Assembly (NCBI GenBank): GCA_958295865.1
Contig: CATQHF010000002.1
Coordinates: 186,001 to 250,000 of the forward strand
Reading direction: 5' to 3'
DNA length: 64,000 nucleotides
Origin: an uncultured Dehalococcoidia bacterium
GTDB lineage: Bacteria; Chloroflexota; Dehalococcoidia; Lucifugimonadales; JADFKI01
Shown here: positions 51,281-60,856 of the stretch, piece after piece
Layout of the letters: every line of letters begins with the position of its first letter
How positions within the stretch are numbered: the stretch's first letter is position 1
The notes under the pieces: model-generated
Seen by the model: only the letters and a program-made list of their open reading frames with translations
Told to the model about the DNA's origin: nothing
The model's database searches: none
Program-made: the position numbers and the translations under genes

Positions 51281-52030
51281 CTACCCGGCTGCCGCCTCCA
51301 CCTTTGCCTTGAACGCGGCGGCGCCGGAGCCAACCCACGCCTGCCAGCCGGTCATCATGAAGCGGACGCCCTTGCCCATGTAATGCTCCACATTGTCGTC
51401 GGTCACCAGCGCGCCCGCCGTTCGGCCTGACGCCACGATCTGCTCGAGGGCGCTGTCTATCGTCGCCACTACATCGGGGTGGTCGATTGCGCCCAGATGT
51501 CCCATGGACTGCGCCAAATCGCTGGGCGCGACGAAGAACACATCGATGTTGTCCACCGTCAGGATGTCCTGGATGTTGTTGACCGCCGCGATGTCCTCGA
51601 TGAGTACCACGACCAGCGTCTCGTCATTCGCCTTATGCACATAGTCCGGATCGCCGTAACCTTGTCGGCTGCCGAACATGCCTCGATTGCCGATGGGGTG
51701 AAACTTGGCAGCGTCCACGACTGCGCGCGCTTCATCAGCCGTATTGACATGCGGAATCACCACGCCCTGCGCGCCCACATCGAAGGTACGGTAGATGATG
51801 CCTGCGTTGTTCTGGTTCACGCGCACTACCGAGGTCATGTTCCAGAGATCGCAGGCGCGTGTAAGGTCGGGAATGTCGGCGAAGTCAACGGGCCCGTGTT
51901 CGCCCTCAATCCAGACGGCATCAAAGCCGAACTGCCCCAGAAAATCGATGATATGGGTGGAGTTCAGCCCCGAAACACATACTACATGCTCGCCGCGCTC
52001 CAGCTTATGCTTTGTCGTGTTCTCTCGCAT
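51281..52030 (-). CDS. HpcH/HpaI-type aldolase
   Basis: 249 aa. A TIM-barrel class II aldolase of the 4-hydroxy-2-oxoheptanedioate aldolase family: DAVWIEGEHGPVDFADI (metal-binding EH), RGMFGSRQGYGDPD and VVVLIEDIAAVNNIQDIL. These enzymes cleave 2-oxo-4-hydroxy acids to pyruvate and an aldehyde. No aromatic-degradation genes are next to it, so the substrate is open. It precedes the CCA-type gene by 22 bp. Confidence 0.83.
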   Translation of the reverse strand: MRENTTKHKLERGEHVVCVSGLNSTHIIDFLGQFGFDAVWIEGEHGPVDFADIPDLTRACDLWNMTSVVRVNQNNAGIIYRTFDVGAQGVVIPHVNTADEARAVVDAAKFHPIGNRGMFGSRQGYGDPDYVHKANDETLVVVLIEDIAAVNNIQDILTVDNIDVFFVAPSDLAQSMGHLGAIDHPDVVATIDSALEQIVASGRTAGALVTDDNVEHYMGKGVRFMMTGWQAWVGSGAAAFKAKVEAAAG

Positions 52031-52167
52031 TCTTCTTTCTCCTCTATCTATGTTGGGTGCGGGTATTATATCGTTGCGAGCGGTCAGTTGTCAGTATCGT
52101 TGCGCGTGGCAAGTTTGAGGAAGTGGTAAGATGGTGGCGCAATTCAGGACAAGCGAGGCAGGATAGA

Positions 52168-52665
52168 ATGTCCGACGAATACAACTTTTGCAACCGATGC
52201 GGTGAGCGACTGGCGCAGAAGCGGATTGAGGGCAGGATGCGCCACCACTGCCCCGCCTGCGGGCATGTCGTGTTTCTCGACCCGAAGGTGGCGGCGGTCG
52301 TGCTTGTCATTGATGGCGACGGGCTGGTGATGGTGAAGCGCGGCGTCGAACCGCAGTGCGGCAAATGGGCGTTCCCGTCGGGCTATGTCGATAGAGGCGA
52401 GATCGTCGAGGCGGCGGCGGTGCGCGAGGTGAAAGAAGAGACGGGGCTGGATGTAACGCTGGACAGGCTCATAGGCGTGTATTCGCTGGAGAGCAACCCC
52501 GTCGTGCTGGTCGTGTATTCGGCGCGCATCACAGGCGGCGCGGTCGAGGCGGGACATGACGCCCTCGCCGTCAAGACCTTCGCGCTCGATGCGCTGCCCT
52601 CGCTGCCCTTTCCGCATGACGCGCAGATACTGCGAGACTGGCAGGCTTGCTCCGACAGGATATAG
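52168..52665 (+). CDS. Nudix hydrolase with N-terminal zinc ribbon
   Basis: 165 aa from an ATG with GGCAGGATAG upstream. Zinc ribbon CNRCGERL...HHCPACGH (residues about 7-33), then a Nudix box GYVDRGEIVEAAAVREVKEETGL. The order resembles NudC-like NADH/dephospho-CoA pyrophosphatases, but the short length and missing NudC SQPWPFPxS motif suggest a generic ADP-sugar or nucleotide hydrolase. Confidence 0.83.
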   Translation: MSDEYNFCNRCGERLAQKRIEGRMRHHCPACGHVVFLDPKVAAVVLVIDGDGLVMVKRGVEPQCGKWAFPSGYVDRGEIVEAAAVREVKEETGLDVTLDRLIGVYSLESNPVVLVVYSARITGGAVEAGHDALAVKTFALDALPSLPFPHDAQILRDWQACSDRI

Positions 52666-52746
52666 TCGATGGGACAGGGGCGTTGAATGAAGCCATCGTG
52701 TATAATCCGCCCGTTGGACGGTTATCAGAAATCCAGGAGGTGAGGC

Positions 52747-54303
52747 GTGCATTACGATTACATCATCATAGGGGCAGGGTCGGCAGGCTCAGTGCTGGCG
52801 ACGCGCCTGACCGAAAACTCCGATAGGACGGTGCTGCTGCTGGAAGCGGGCCCGGACTACCCGGACATCGACCACCTGCCCGACAGCGTCAAGCAGGGCA
52901 ACAGCCCCTGGCATTCCGCCTATGGGCCGGACGCGCACAGCTGGAACTACGAAGGGAACGCTACGCCGGGGCGCGAGCCGTTCATCGTGCCGCGCGGCAA
53001 GGTCATCGGCGGCTCAAGCTCCATCAACGGGCAGGTGTTCTTCCGCGGCATACCCGAGGATTATGACGAGTGGGCCGAGCTTGGCAACACGGAATGGTCG
53101 TTCGTGAACTGCCTGCCCTTCTTCCGCAAGAGCGAGAACGACCTGACCTTCGGCAGTGACGACTTTCACGGCTCCGAGGGCCCCATACCCGTGCGCCGCT
53201 ATGGGAAAGATGATGTGCTGCCGAGTGCGCGGGCGTTCTGGAACGCCTGCGTCGCGATGGGCTTTCCCGAGTCGATGGACCAGAACCATCCCGAATCGAC
53301 GGGCGTGGGCCCGCGTCCGCTGAACAATGTCGACGGCGTGCGAATGAGTACTTCCCTCACCTACCTGTCGCAGGTTCGCCACAGGCTGAACCTCACGATT
53401 CGCGGCGGTGTGCTCGTGCATAAGATTCTGTTCGACGGCAAGCGCGCCATTGGCGTGGAAGCCGAAAGCGGCGGCGAGTTGTTCAGCGTCTATGCCGATG
53501 AGATTATCCTGAGCGGCGGCGCGATAAACTCGCCCCAGACGCTGATGCTGTCGGGCATCGGCCCCGCCGAGCACCTCAACGAGATTGGCATAGATGCGCT
53601 GCGCGACCTGCCGGGCGTGGGCGAGAATCTGCGCGACCATCCTTCGACCTTCATTCCGTTCAGCACGTCTTTGGATATGGCGGACATCAACACGCCGTCA
53701 ATACAGGTGGGCATGCGCTACACCACGCCGAACTCAAGCCACAGAAACGACATGCAGATGAGTCCCATCCTGATGACCAGCGAACACCGCCCGTCGAATG
53801 TGCAGCTGGACGAAGATGGCACATACACGGGCTTCAGCGTCGCTCTGCAAAAGGCGGTAACGGCCGGCCGGCTTCGGCTTGCATCCGCCAACCCTGCCGA
53901 ACAGCCCGTGCTGAACTACGACTACCTCAGCGACGCCTGGGACAGGGAGCGCATGCGCGGCGCGGTGCGGCTGTGCGTAGAAGTGTCGCAAAGGCCGGAG
54001 TACGAAGGCATCCTGCTCGAGCGACTGACGCCCTCGGACGAGGAACTGCGGGACGACGACGCGCTGGACAAGTGGCTGCTGGCGAATGTAGGCACGCAGC
54101 ATCATTCGTCCGGCACCTGCAAGATGGGCCCCGCATCGGACTCCATGGCGGTGGTTGACCAGCATTGCCGCGTGCATGGCATCGAGGGCTTGCGCGTCGT
54201 TGACGCCTCCATCATGCCCGATGTAATCCGCGCGAACACCAACGCCACGACCATCATGATAGCCGAGCGCGTGGCGCAGTGGATTAACGATGAAGGAGCC
54301 TGA
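52747..54303 (+). CDS. GMC-family FAD oxidoreductase (choline dehydrogenase-like)
   Basis: 518 aa from a GTG with a perfect AGGAGGTGA. FAD motif [16 protein letters not shown] (residues 6-21), GMC signature 1 [20 protein letters not shown] and signature 2 [16 protein letters not shown]. The C-terminal [10 protein letters not shown] (His about 452-453) and RANTNATT (Asn about 499) give the His-Asn pair that oxidises alcohols. Substrates include choline, polyethylene glycol and other alcohols; not determinable here. Its end overlaps the next small gene. Confidence 0.87.
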   Translation: MHYDYIIIGAGSAGSVLATRLTENSDRTVLLLEAGPDYPDIDHLPDSVKQGNSPWHSAYGPDAHSWNYEGNATPGREPFIVPRGKVIGGSSSINGQVFFRGIPEDYDEWAELGNTEWSFVNCLPFFRKSENDLTFGSDDFHGSEGPIPVRRYGKDDVLPSARAFWNACVAMGFPESMDQNHPESTGVGPRPLNNVDGVRMSTSLTYLSQVRHRLNLTIRGGVLVHKILFDGKRAIGVEAESGGELFSVYADEIILSGGAINSPQTLMLSGIGPAEHLNEIGIDALRDLPGVGENLRDHPSTFIPFSTSLDMADINTPSIQVGMRYTTPNSSHRNDMQMSPILMTSEHRPSNVQLDEDGTYTGFSVALQKAVTAGRLRLASANPAEQPVLNYDYLSDAWDRERMRGAVRLCVEVSQRPEYEGILLERLTPSDEELRDDDALDKWLLANVGTQHHSSGTCKMGPASDSMAVVDQHCRVHGIEGLRVVDASIMPDVIRANTNATTIMIAERVAQWINDEGA

Positions 54304-54310
54304 ACCTCAG

Positions 54311-54808
54311 ATGCTTCCGAAGAACCCGTCCAGTAATGCCAGTCGAACGCCTTGGAACAAGAAGAACATCGTTCCCTTCTTTCTTGTACTTGCCTCGATA
54401 GTTGTCGCTATTGCTATGATTGTAGTAGCCTCAATGAGACCGCTAACATCGCTTGAAGCCGTTCTTTTTCAAGTTATAGCGCTAGGCGCGGGACTATCGG
54501 GTTCGTACATATTTGGGCAGAATTCCGCGACCCGAGCTGCTGAGGAGATTATGCGATTTCACGGACGACCGGCATTCCGCCGAGTGCTGGCGCTTTATGA
54601 CAGCCTCTATCGTCTATCATCTAGGATCGGTGAACTCAGAATACAAAACCCTAGCCCTCAACTCGAAGTGATATAAGCCATTGTTGATGAGCAGATAGTA
54701 ACTGGCAACTCTGCCATTGAAGATTGGCGTGATATTGTTCCTGAAGATGTTGAAGAACTGTCAGAGCAAATGGGGAGTAGGACGAGGAGCAGAACGGAAG
54801 GATTCTGA
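54311..54808 (+). pseudogene. Membrane protein gene interrupted by in-frame TAA
   Basis: The frame from the ATG at 54311 encodes two membrane helices (about residues 18-40 and 48-70 of the product) and a soluble region, then meets TAA at 54674-54676. The same frame continues for 43 codons (AIVDEQIVTGNSAIEDWRDI...) to TGA at 54806-54808, 2 bp before the next gene. The continuation has normal coding character, so the TAA is probably a nonsense mutation or a sequencing error; TAA is not a Sec codon. The protein is of unknown function. Confidence 0.6.
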
Positions 54809-54810
54809 AA

Positions 54811-55248
54811 ATGACTATTCAGACTAAACAAATCCACGGGAAGATTGCAAAAATCCTAAACGATCGTGAAGTAATAATGAATGTCGGTGGGAATCAAGGC
54901 GTCGAACATGGCATGCTGTTTGACATCATGACCCCGAGAGGGTACGACGTCAAAGACCCGGACACTGGAGAGGTTTTGGGATCTGTGGAAAGACCCAAGA
55001 TGAGGGTAAAAGTCATACAGGTTTATGACAAACTTAGCGTAGCTACCACTTTCAGGAAAAAGAGCGTCAATGTCGGCGGCACTGCTCCGCTCCTACTCCG
55101 TAGAATGTTCGACCCTCCTAGGTGGGTGACGCGCTACGAAACCCTAGAGACGAGAGAATCTACTTGGGAAGACTTGGACGAAGAGGACAGTTATGTGTCA
55201 ACGGGTGATCCGGTAGTCCAAGTTTTCGATGATGAGGATGCTTTGTAG
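54811..55248 (+). CDS. Hypothetical protein with an FlgT C-terminal-like beta domain
   Basis: 145 aa. The segment GKIAKILNDREVIMNVGGNQGVEHGMLFDI...DPDTGEVLGSVERPKMRVKVIQVYDKLSVA resembles the small beta-barrel found in FlgT C-termini and other bacterial envelope proteins. No signal peptide is seen. It lies 2 bp after the interrupted membrane gene, so the two probably formed one unit. Function unknown. Confidence 0.6.
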   Translation: MTIQTKQIHGKIAKILNDREVIMNVGGNQGVEHGMLFDIMTPRGYDVKDPDTGEVLGSVERPKMRVKVIQVYDKLSVATTFRKKSVNVGGTAPLLLRRMFDPPRWVTRYETLETRESTWEDLDEEDSYVSTGDPVVQVFDDEDAL

Positions 55249-55305
55249 TCAGGTTCAGCCTTTGATGACTCTATCAGACCTCTGACAAGAGATAGAGATA
55301 GTTGA

Positions 55306-55992
55306 GTGCAAAGACGGTTTCGCCAAAACAGACGATTCGGCATATCGCATGCTATCGCAGTAGCCAGTGTGCTATCTCTGCTGACGGTTGCGCTGGCGGT
55401 GGCATGCGGCGGCGGTTCGCCGGAGCTGGATGCGCTGGAGGCTGAAGCGGCGTATGCGCGCGGGGTGGAGTTGCGCGAGCAGGGGCAGATGCGGAACGCC
55501 TTCGATGCGTTCAATGAGGCGTTGCGCCTGAATCCGCGATATGGCGAGGCATACGCCGCGCGCGCGTCCGTCTATTACGCCTTTGGCGACCAGCAGAACA
55601 CCATTGCCGACCTCAACGTGGCGCTGCGCCTTGAGCCGGAGATTGCGGAAGCCTACTACTATCGCGGGCTTATCTTCACCGACAAGGGCGACAGCGACAA
55701 CGCGCTGATCAACTTTACGCGCGCGCTGCAACTCGCCCCGTCGTCGGACGCATACTTCGAGCGCGCAAGGGTCTATTTCGCGCTGCAAGACCTCGACGCG
55801 GCGATAGGCGACCTGTCGGCGGCTATCGACATGGAGCAGAGAGCGGGGCATCTATATCTGCTGCGCGGCGAAGTACATCTGATAGCGGAGCGCACCGAGT
55901 TGGGCATCGCCGACCTTGAGCGCGCGCTGGAGCTTACCGACGACGAGGAAATCGCCGCGCGCGCCAAGCAGATCCTCGCGCTGGTCAGGTAA
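55306..55992 (+). CDS. TPR-repeat lipoprotein
   Basis: 228 aa from a GTG at 55306. Signal sequence (about residues 12-33) ending in LAVAC, a lipobox, so surface anchored. Five or so tetratricopeptide repeats follow (AYARGVELREQGQMRNAFDA, AYAARASVYYAFGDQQN..., AYYYRGLIFTDKGDSDNAL, etc.), giving a protein-interaction scaffold. The stop codon TAA lies at the edge of a composite repeat. Confidence 0.82.
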   Translation: MQRRFRQNRRFGISHAIAVASVLSLLTVALAVACGGGSPELDALEAEAAYARGVELREQGQMRNAFDAFNEALRLNPRYGEAYAARASVYYAFGDQQNTIADLNVALRLEPEIAEAYYYRGLIFTDKGDSDNALINFTRALQLAPSSDAYFERARVYFALQDLDAAIGDLSAAIDMEQRAGHLYLLRGEVHLIAERTELGIADLERALELTDDEEIAARAKQILALVR

Positions 55993-56013
55993 CATTTCAG
56001 CTTTTCATCTCGT

Positions 56014-56138
56014 CATTCCTGCGAAAGAAAGTCACCCCTGCGAAAGCAGGGGCAGGAATCCAGCGCTTTGAGATAGCCTAAAATACACGAAAGTGACTGC
56101 ATTCTGCGGTACTGGATTCCCGTTTTCATGGGAATGAC
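56014..56138. repeat. Composite hairpin element (MITE-II type)
   Basis: Two type A-like hairpins in inverted order (CATTCCTGCGAAAG... GGAATCCAG and CTGGATTCCCG...GGGAATGAC) enclose GCTTTGAGATAGCCTAAAAT. The same arrangement occurs at 61299-61444 and, inverted, at 62299-62452. Confidence 0.75.
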
Positions 56139-56185
56139 GCAAATGTTCACACAGCCCAGAGTCAGGCGGGAGCGCGGGAGGGGAC

Positions 56186-57460
56186 TTGAAAGGCGTACAG
56201 ACGCAAGACCCCAAGCGCCCGCGTTGGCTGCGCGGCTTGGATGTGCGGAGCGGCGTATGGCTGCTGCTGATGTCCACGACGCTGTTCGTGATGCTATTCC
56301 CCTTCTCGAGCTATGTCGCTGCGCTGCCCATCATTCAGGACGAATGGGGGCTGAACAACACGCAGGCGGGCGCGATATTCTCGGCGTACCTTGCCGGGTT
56401 CGCGGCGTCTGCGCTCATAGTCGTGCCGCTGACCGACAGGTTCGGCTCCAAGCTCATCTTCGTATCGTCCACCGTCGTATCGGTGATAGCGCACGTGCTA
56501 TTCCCGCTCGTGGCTCATGACGCGCCTATGGCGGTCGCGCTGCGCGCCATCGCGGGATGGGGGATGGTGGGCGTGTACAATCCGGGCATGCGAATTGTGG
56601 CGGAACGCTTCGCGGATGGTGGACGCGGCATGGCGGTCGGCACTTTCGTAACCTTCTTCTACGCATCCAACAGCCTTTCGCTGGCGCTGACCGGCTTCCT
56701 GATGTCACACCTTGATTGGCGGGGCGCGTATCTCATCATGGCGCTGGCGTCGGCTGCCAGCATACCGCTCGCCTACCTGCTGCTTCGCAATCATCCGCGA
56801 CATGCGGCGGGGAGTTCGTCCGGCAGGCTGGATCTTTCGGCGCTGAGAAATCGGGCGGCGCGCCTCTATATCATGGGCTACTCGCTGCATGCCGCCGAGC
56901 TGTACATCGTGCGCGTTTGGCTGCCGGCGCTGCTTGCGGCGGCGCTGATAGCGCGCGGCGAGGATGAGGTGAGCGCGGCGGTGCGCGCCGCCACCGTCGG
57001 CGGGCTGGCGATGGCGAGCGGCGCGGTCGGCCCCGTCATGGGCGGCATAATGTCCGACAGGTGGGGGCGCGCCGCCTCCGCGTCGGCGATATTCGCGCTG
57101 AGCGGCGCATGCTCGTTCGCGGTGGGCTGGATGGTCGGCGCTCCCTGGGCGCTGGTGGTCGCGGCGTCGGTCATCTACGGCTGGGCAATCTCCGCCGACT
57201 CGGCGATATACTCCACGGCGGTAACGGAAGTTGCCGAACCCGCGCGTCTGGGTTCCACGATGGCGGTTCACTCCTTCCTGGGCTTCATGGGCGGCGTGGT
57301 TGGCCCCATCGTCGCCGGGGCTATCCTCGATGTGTCGCCGGAAGCGATAAAGTGGGGGCTGACCTTCTCGGTAACAGGGCTAATCTCCATAGTGGCGATT
57401 ATCGGCTTGACGCGGCTGCGAAGTGCGCCGAATGGGAGAAATGCCAAGGATGACCATTAG
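56186..57460 (+). CDS. MFS transporter (ACS/sugar-phosphate-like group)
   Basis: 424 aa from a TTG with GGGAGGGG upstream. Twelve helices; loop 2-3 motif VPLTDRFGSKLIF. An extracytoplasmic NxxQAG (NNTQAG) and a long GWGMVGVYNPGMRIVAERF segment suggest the NNP/cyanate or organic-anion uptake group. The substrate is unknown; it stands alone. Confidence 0.78.
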   Translation: MKGVQTQDPKRPRWLRGLDVRSGVWLLLMSTTLFVMLFPFSSYVAALPIIQDEWGLNNTQAGAIFSAYLAGFAASALIVVPLTDRFGSKLIFVSSTVVSVIAHVLFPLVAHDAPMAVALRAIAGWGMVGVYNPGMRIVAERFADGGRGMAVGTFVTFFYASNSLSLALTGFLMSHLDWRGAYLIMALASAASIPLAYLLLRNHPRHAAGSSSGRLDLSALRNRAARLYIMGYSLHAAELYIVRVWLPALLAAALIARGEDEVSAAVRAATVGGLAMASGAVGPVMGGIMSDRWGRAASASAIFALSGACSFAVGWMVGAPWALVVAASVIYGWAISADSAIYSTAVTEVAEPARLGSTMAVHSFLGFMGGVVGPIVAGAILDVSPEAIKWGLTFSVTGLISIVAIIGLTRLRSAPNGRNAKDDH

Positions 57461-57470
57461 CGGCGAAGGC

Positions 57471-58155
57471 AGGGGGAGGAATTAAGAATTAGAAATTAAG
57501 AATTAAGAATTGGGTTGTGTTGAGGGTTGGGGTGCAGTGTTTCGCAAGCTGATGGCAACCGAAGTTCAACGGCGGTTGCTGAAGGCATAGGTGTTTGGCA
57601 GATTGGGATTTTTGATTCCTCACTGCGTTCGGAATGACAGGGGGAGAGGTTCGGAATGACAGGGGGAGGAATTAAGAATTAGAAATTAAGAATTAAGAAT
57701 TGGGCTGTGTTGAGGGTTGGGGTGCAGTGTTTCGCAGGCTGATGGCAACCGAAGTTCAACGGCGGTTGCTGAAGAAGGCATAGGTGTTTGGCAGATTGGG
57801 ATTTTTGATTCCTCACTGCGTTCGGAATGACAGGGGGGAGGAATTAAGAATTAGAAATTAAGAATTAAGAATTGGGTTGTGTTGGGGTTTGGCGTGGGAT
57901 GTTTCGCAGCCTGATGGCAACCGATGTTGGAAGGGCGGTTGCTGAAGGCATAGGTGTTTGGCAGATTGGGATTTTTGATTCCTCACTCCGTTCGGAATGA
58001 CAGAGGGAGGAATTAAGAATTGGGTTGTGTTGGGGCTTGGGGTGCGATGTTTCGCAGCCCGACGGCAACCGATACCGAAGTTCGACGGTGGTTGCTAAAG
58101 GCATAGGTGTTTGGCAGATTGGGATTTTTGATTCCTCACTGCGTTCGGAATGACA
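57471..58155 (+). repeat. Four tandem copies of a ~170-bp repeat unit
   Basis: Units begin with GGAGGAATTAAGAATT at about 57471, 57661, 57832 and 58002 (unit lengths about 190, 171, 170 and 153 bp). Each ends in ATTCCTCACTGCGTTCGGAATGAC (positions separated, e.g. 57617-57640). Inside is a conserved TTTCGCAGCCTGATGGCAAC. Inverted single copies are at about 4611-4760 and 5965-6136. No gene is seen. Confidence 0.85.
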
Positions 58156-58200
58156 ATGAAAATTGCTGTGTCATATTAGGGATGGCATCTATTTGAGGCA

Positions 58201-58271
58201 CTGGATTCCTGCTTTCGCAGGAATGACGGGGTGGGGGGCGGAAGGGTGGTTCGACAGGCTCACCACGAACG
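58201..58271. repeat. Adjacent type A and type C repeats
   Basis: CTGGATTCCTGC-TTTC-GCAGGAATGAC at 58201-58227 and a type C palindrome at 58246-58271 lie between the tandem array and the second paralogous gene. Confidence 0.7.
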
Positions 58272-58345
58272 GGAAAGGGTGGAGTGTTTATGCCGTTGCC
58301 GCTGCTATCCAATGCCTGTCCCTACCTTCCCCTTACCTACTTCTG

Positions 58346-59122
58346 TCAGCGGAAGGGTGGGTGGCGTTCGGGGCGGCGGGGCTTTTTGTTGCCGGGGAGG
58401 TGGCTTATCTCTGATAGGTAGTCGGTGTGTCCTTGGGAGATTTGGCGGGCGCTTTCGGCTGCTTTTTCTTCTATTCGCTCTGCTTCGGCTACTTCTTTCA
58501 TGTGCGCTTCGGATACAGGCTCGTGGCTCTGGATGACGGCGGGGTGGTCTTCATCGAGGTCGCGGCAGGCGCAGATGCAGTCGGGGTGGCAGGGGGAGTA
58601 GTAGGACATGAACTCTGGGTCGGGAACATGTGGGTTGCCGAAGCCCCAATTCAGCAGGATTTTCGCAGCCTCTATCCTGTCCCTTGGCTTGGCGTCTCGG
58701 TCGCGTCCTTCCATTACTTCGTTCAGTATCCTGACTATGCTCGCGCCTTCGCCGGTCTCCACGCGGATGCGGGCGACGAGCTTTTTGTTCAGCCTTTCGT
58801 GTTCGGGGCTGATTTCTTGCTGCGCGGGGCCGTCTTCGGCTTGGGTGTCTTTGTTCTTCGGTTGTCGTTCCTGCTTGGCGCTGATGTTGCTTAGGACTTC
58901 TCTTGCTTCCTCAAAGCCTATCTTGAGGAGGATCTTTCCGGCTTCCATCTGGTGCCAAGGGGTGCTGCCGGGTTCGTCGCCTTCCATGATGTTGACGAAT
59001 GTGCGGATGATGCGTCGTCCGCCATCGGTCTCTTTGCGGACGATGTGCTGGAGGGATTCGAGATGGTGCGTGTGGGCATCCAAATCGTGTTGATGTGGGT
59101 TTATGGGGGTTGGTTCGTTCAT
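58346..59122 (-). CDS. Unknown protein, copy 2 of a two-copy repeat-associated family
   Basis: 258 aa, paralogue of the gene at 5075-5884. From about residue 108 (SPEHERLNKKLVARIRVETG) to the end the two proteins differ at only a handful of positions, while the N-terminal parts share pattern but not identity. It has the same internal duplication of an 'IIRxxVxIM...ILLKIGF' unit, the Cys cluster PCHPDCICAC and the basic tail. A matching promoter lies upstream. The contrast suggests gene conversion or selection on the C-terminal half. Function unknown. Confidence 0.7.
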   Translation of the reverse strand: MNEPTPINPHQHDLDAHTHHLESLQHIVRKETDGGRRIIRTFVNIMEGDEPGSTPWHQMEAGKILLKIGFEEAREVLSNISAKQERQPKNKDTQAEDGPAQQEISPEHERLNKKLVARIRVETGEGASIVRILNEVMEGRDRDAKPRDRIEAAKILLNWGFGNPHVPDPEFMSYYSPCHPDCICACRDLDEDHPAVIQSHEPVSEAHMKEVAEAERIEEKAAESARQISQGHTDYLSEISHLPGNKKPRRPERHPPFR

Positions 59123-59190
59123 GGGAGGCTTTCAGGCTTTCAGGGGTTAGGGTGTTCGGCTTTGTGTGCGAATTAAATGTTCTTGCAAGT

Positions 59191-59219
59191 AGTATAGGCG
59201 GGGGTTTGAGTGGTGTCAA
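59191..59219 (-). promoter_or_regulatory. Consensus promoter of second paralogous gene
   Basis: On the minus strand: TTGACA (59214-59219), 17-bp spacer, TATACT (59191-59196). The spacer differs from copy 1 at only a few bases. Confidence 0.8.
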
Positions 59220-59228
59220 GGGGGAGTC

Positions 59229-59500
59229 AATTAAGAATTAAAAATTAGGAATTAAGAATTGGAGGGACGGGTGGTTCGCCCTTCGGCAGGCTCAGGATTC
59301 TCACCGCGAACGGGATAGAGGGATGGCATGGGTGGTTGGGTGTCAGGTTTTCAGAGTGTCAGGGGTGTTTTGTGGGAATGTCAGGAAGGGTGTCAGGTGG
59401 TCAGGATTTCAGGGGTATGTATGTGTTCGTGTTTGAGCATATCAATACCGCCTTTAACCATTTTCAACTCCTCATCCGAATCTCGTTGGCGATCTTCCTG
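59229..59500. other. Non-coding repeat region
   Basis: It holds an AATTAAGAATT tract (59229-59262), a type C-like repeat (about 59271-59311) and a run of irregular TGTCAGG direct repeats (about 59338-59415) that resembles the leader sequence before the first paralogous gene (5012-5070). No gene is seen. Confidence 0.5.
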
Positions 59501-59504
59501 CCGG

Positions 59505-60026
59505 TTAATCGCCTGTCGTCTGACCAACGGGTTCGTCCGCGGTGAATTCTGTTTTTGCAACGACCGGGCTGTGACCATGTGATAAGGGTATGAGCACATC
59601 GATACTGCCGATAACCTTCTTCACATCGCCGCTTATTTCTTTCAGATGTTCCTCTTGACCATCAAGACTCTTATTCACGCTATCGAATTGTCCGTTGTGG
59701 ATTCTGAGCACAGTCAAAATTTCAGTCTGTGTCGTTTCGACTTTGCTCAGCCGTTCGCTGATACCCTTCAGGTCATCGCGTTGGGCTCTGATGTCAGACT
59801 GTAATTCAGCCTGTGTCGTTTCGACCTTGTTCATCCGTTCGCTGATACCCTTCACGTCATCGCGCAGGTTGGACATATCATCGCGCAGGTTAGACACATC
59901 AGTCCGATGGCTTCTGTGAAGCAACACCATCACTGTTATCATAGGACCTACGGTGCCGAGTATGATTGCCACTATCATGCCGATTATCGCTATCAGGAAG
60001 GTGGTCGTGTCAACATCAATGTTCAT
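59505..60026 (-). CDS. Membrane-anchored coiled-coil protein
   Basis: 173 aa from the ATG at 60024-60026 with AAGGAG upstream. One N-terminal membrane helix (about residues 8-36), then a long coiled coil built from two near-identical repeats, roughly LRDDVKGISERMNKVETTQAE and ...DDLKGISERLSKVETTQTE (about residues 50-100), and a hydrophilic tail. This architecture is common in small envelope or phage-like proteins; no function is assigned. Confidence 0.65.
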   Translation of the reverse strand: MNIDVDTTTFLIAIIGMIVAIILGTVGPMITVMVLLHRSHRTDVSNLRDDMSNLRDDVKGISERMNKVETTQAELQSDIRAQRDDLKGISERLSKVETTQTEILTVLRIHNGQFDSVNKSLDGQEEHLKEISGDVKKVIGSIDVLIPLSHGHSPVVAKTEFTADEPVGQTTGD

Positions 60027-60445
60027 CACATTCTCCTTGTTTCGCTATATTAGCGGTGGCTGCCCCGATTGACAACCGCCGAGCCACTCTGTTCTTCACT
60101 CCTTTCTCTCGTTTTGAGGTACTTTTTGTAGATTGAGCGCATGTACGCTCTCATACAGGGCTAACCCACTTACAGGGCTAACCCACTTAGCCACGTATGA
60201 CAACGGGCATGCAATTTGTTTCCGTTATTCCTCTGACTTCGCAGGAATGACGATTTGGTAATCGGCGCGTATTGAGAATACTCATGCCAGTTGTGAATTG
60301 TTTCACGCTGCACTATAATCATTGTGCATCTTGATGAGTGTCAGCAACGCCGTACATAGCAAGGGCATCGCGCGTAGAGGCGGCTGACGGGCGAATGTAT
60401 CCGCTAGGCTCTTGCCTAGGCGAAGAGGGTGATTTAGTACCTGAT
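60027..60445. other. Non-coding spacer with a MITE fragment
   Basis: About 420 bp. A CAGGGCTAACCCACTTA direct repeat lies at about 60155-60192, and the fragment at 60235-60282 (GCAGGAATGACG ... TGAGAATACT) matches the inverted left half of the element at 46282-46390. No convincing gene. Confidence 0.5.
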
Positions 60446-60796
60446 ATGAAAGTATATTTTTGCCCTGAGTGCGGCACCTATGACTTCGGCACGGGGATGG
60501 TGTGCGAGGACTGCGCCGAGCCAATATCGCCGGACGGCTGGATGGAGCTGAGCGAGGATGAGCTGGCGGAGTTCGACTATGTCGAAGAGTTTGAGTTGCC
60601 GCCGGGCTTGCCCTCCTGGGAGTATGAGGTGATACGGCTGAAGGCGGTAGCGGAGGACGACAAGTTCGACTATACGACGCGGCTGCTCAACAGCATGGGC
60701 AGCAAGGGCTGGGAACTGGTCGGCATAGAGACGCTGGGCAAGGGCGAGGGCGCGCATTACGGCGTGTTCAAGCGCGGATGGCTTGAGGATTTCTAA
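60446..60796 (+). CDS. Zinc-ribbon plus DUF4177-like protein
   Basis: 116 aa from the ATG at 60446. A zinc ribbon C6-x2-C9 ... C20-x2-C23 (FCPECGTYDFGTGMVCEDC) is followed by an acidic linker and a C-terminal domain WEYEVIRLK ... LLNSMGSKGWELVGIETL of the DUF4177 type. The role is unknown; similar small proteins may regulate or bind nucleic acids. A longer frame from 60338 is unlikely. Confidence 0.65.
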   Translation: MKVYFCPECGTYDFGTGMVCEDCAEPISPDGWMELSEDELAEFDYVEEFELPPGLPSWEYEVIRLKAVAEDDKFDYTTRLLNSMGSKGWELVGIETLGKGEGAHYGVFKRGWLEDF

Positions 60797-60856
60797 GCCG
60801 CTCTTTCTTTATTCCTTCATTCATTCGACCGCGCGCGGGGCGAGGGGCTTGTCCGC

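Noticed and set aside
54674-54676. Stop-codon recoding at the interrupted membrane gene
   Set aside because: The codon is TAA, which neither the Sec nor the pyrrolysine system reads; a mutation or error is simpler.
57471-58155. A CRISPR array
   Set aside because: Repeat units are about 170 bp and touch each other; no short repeat/spacer alternation and no cas genes.
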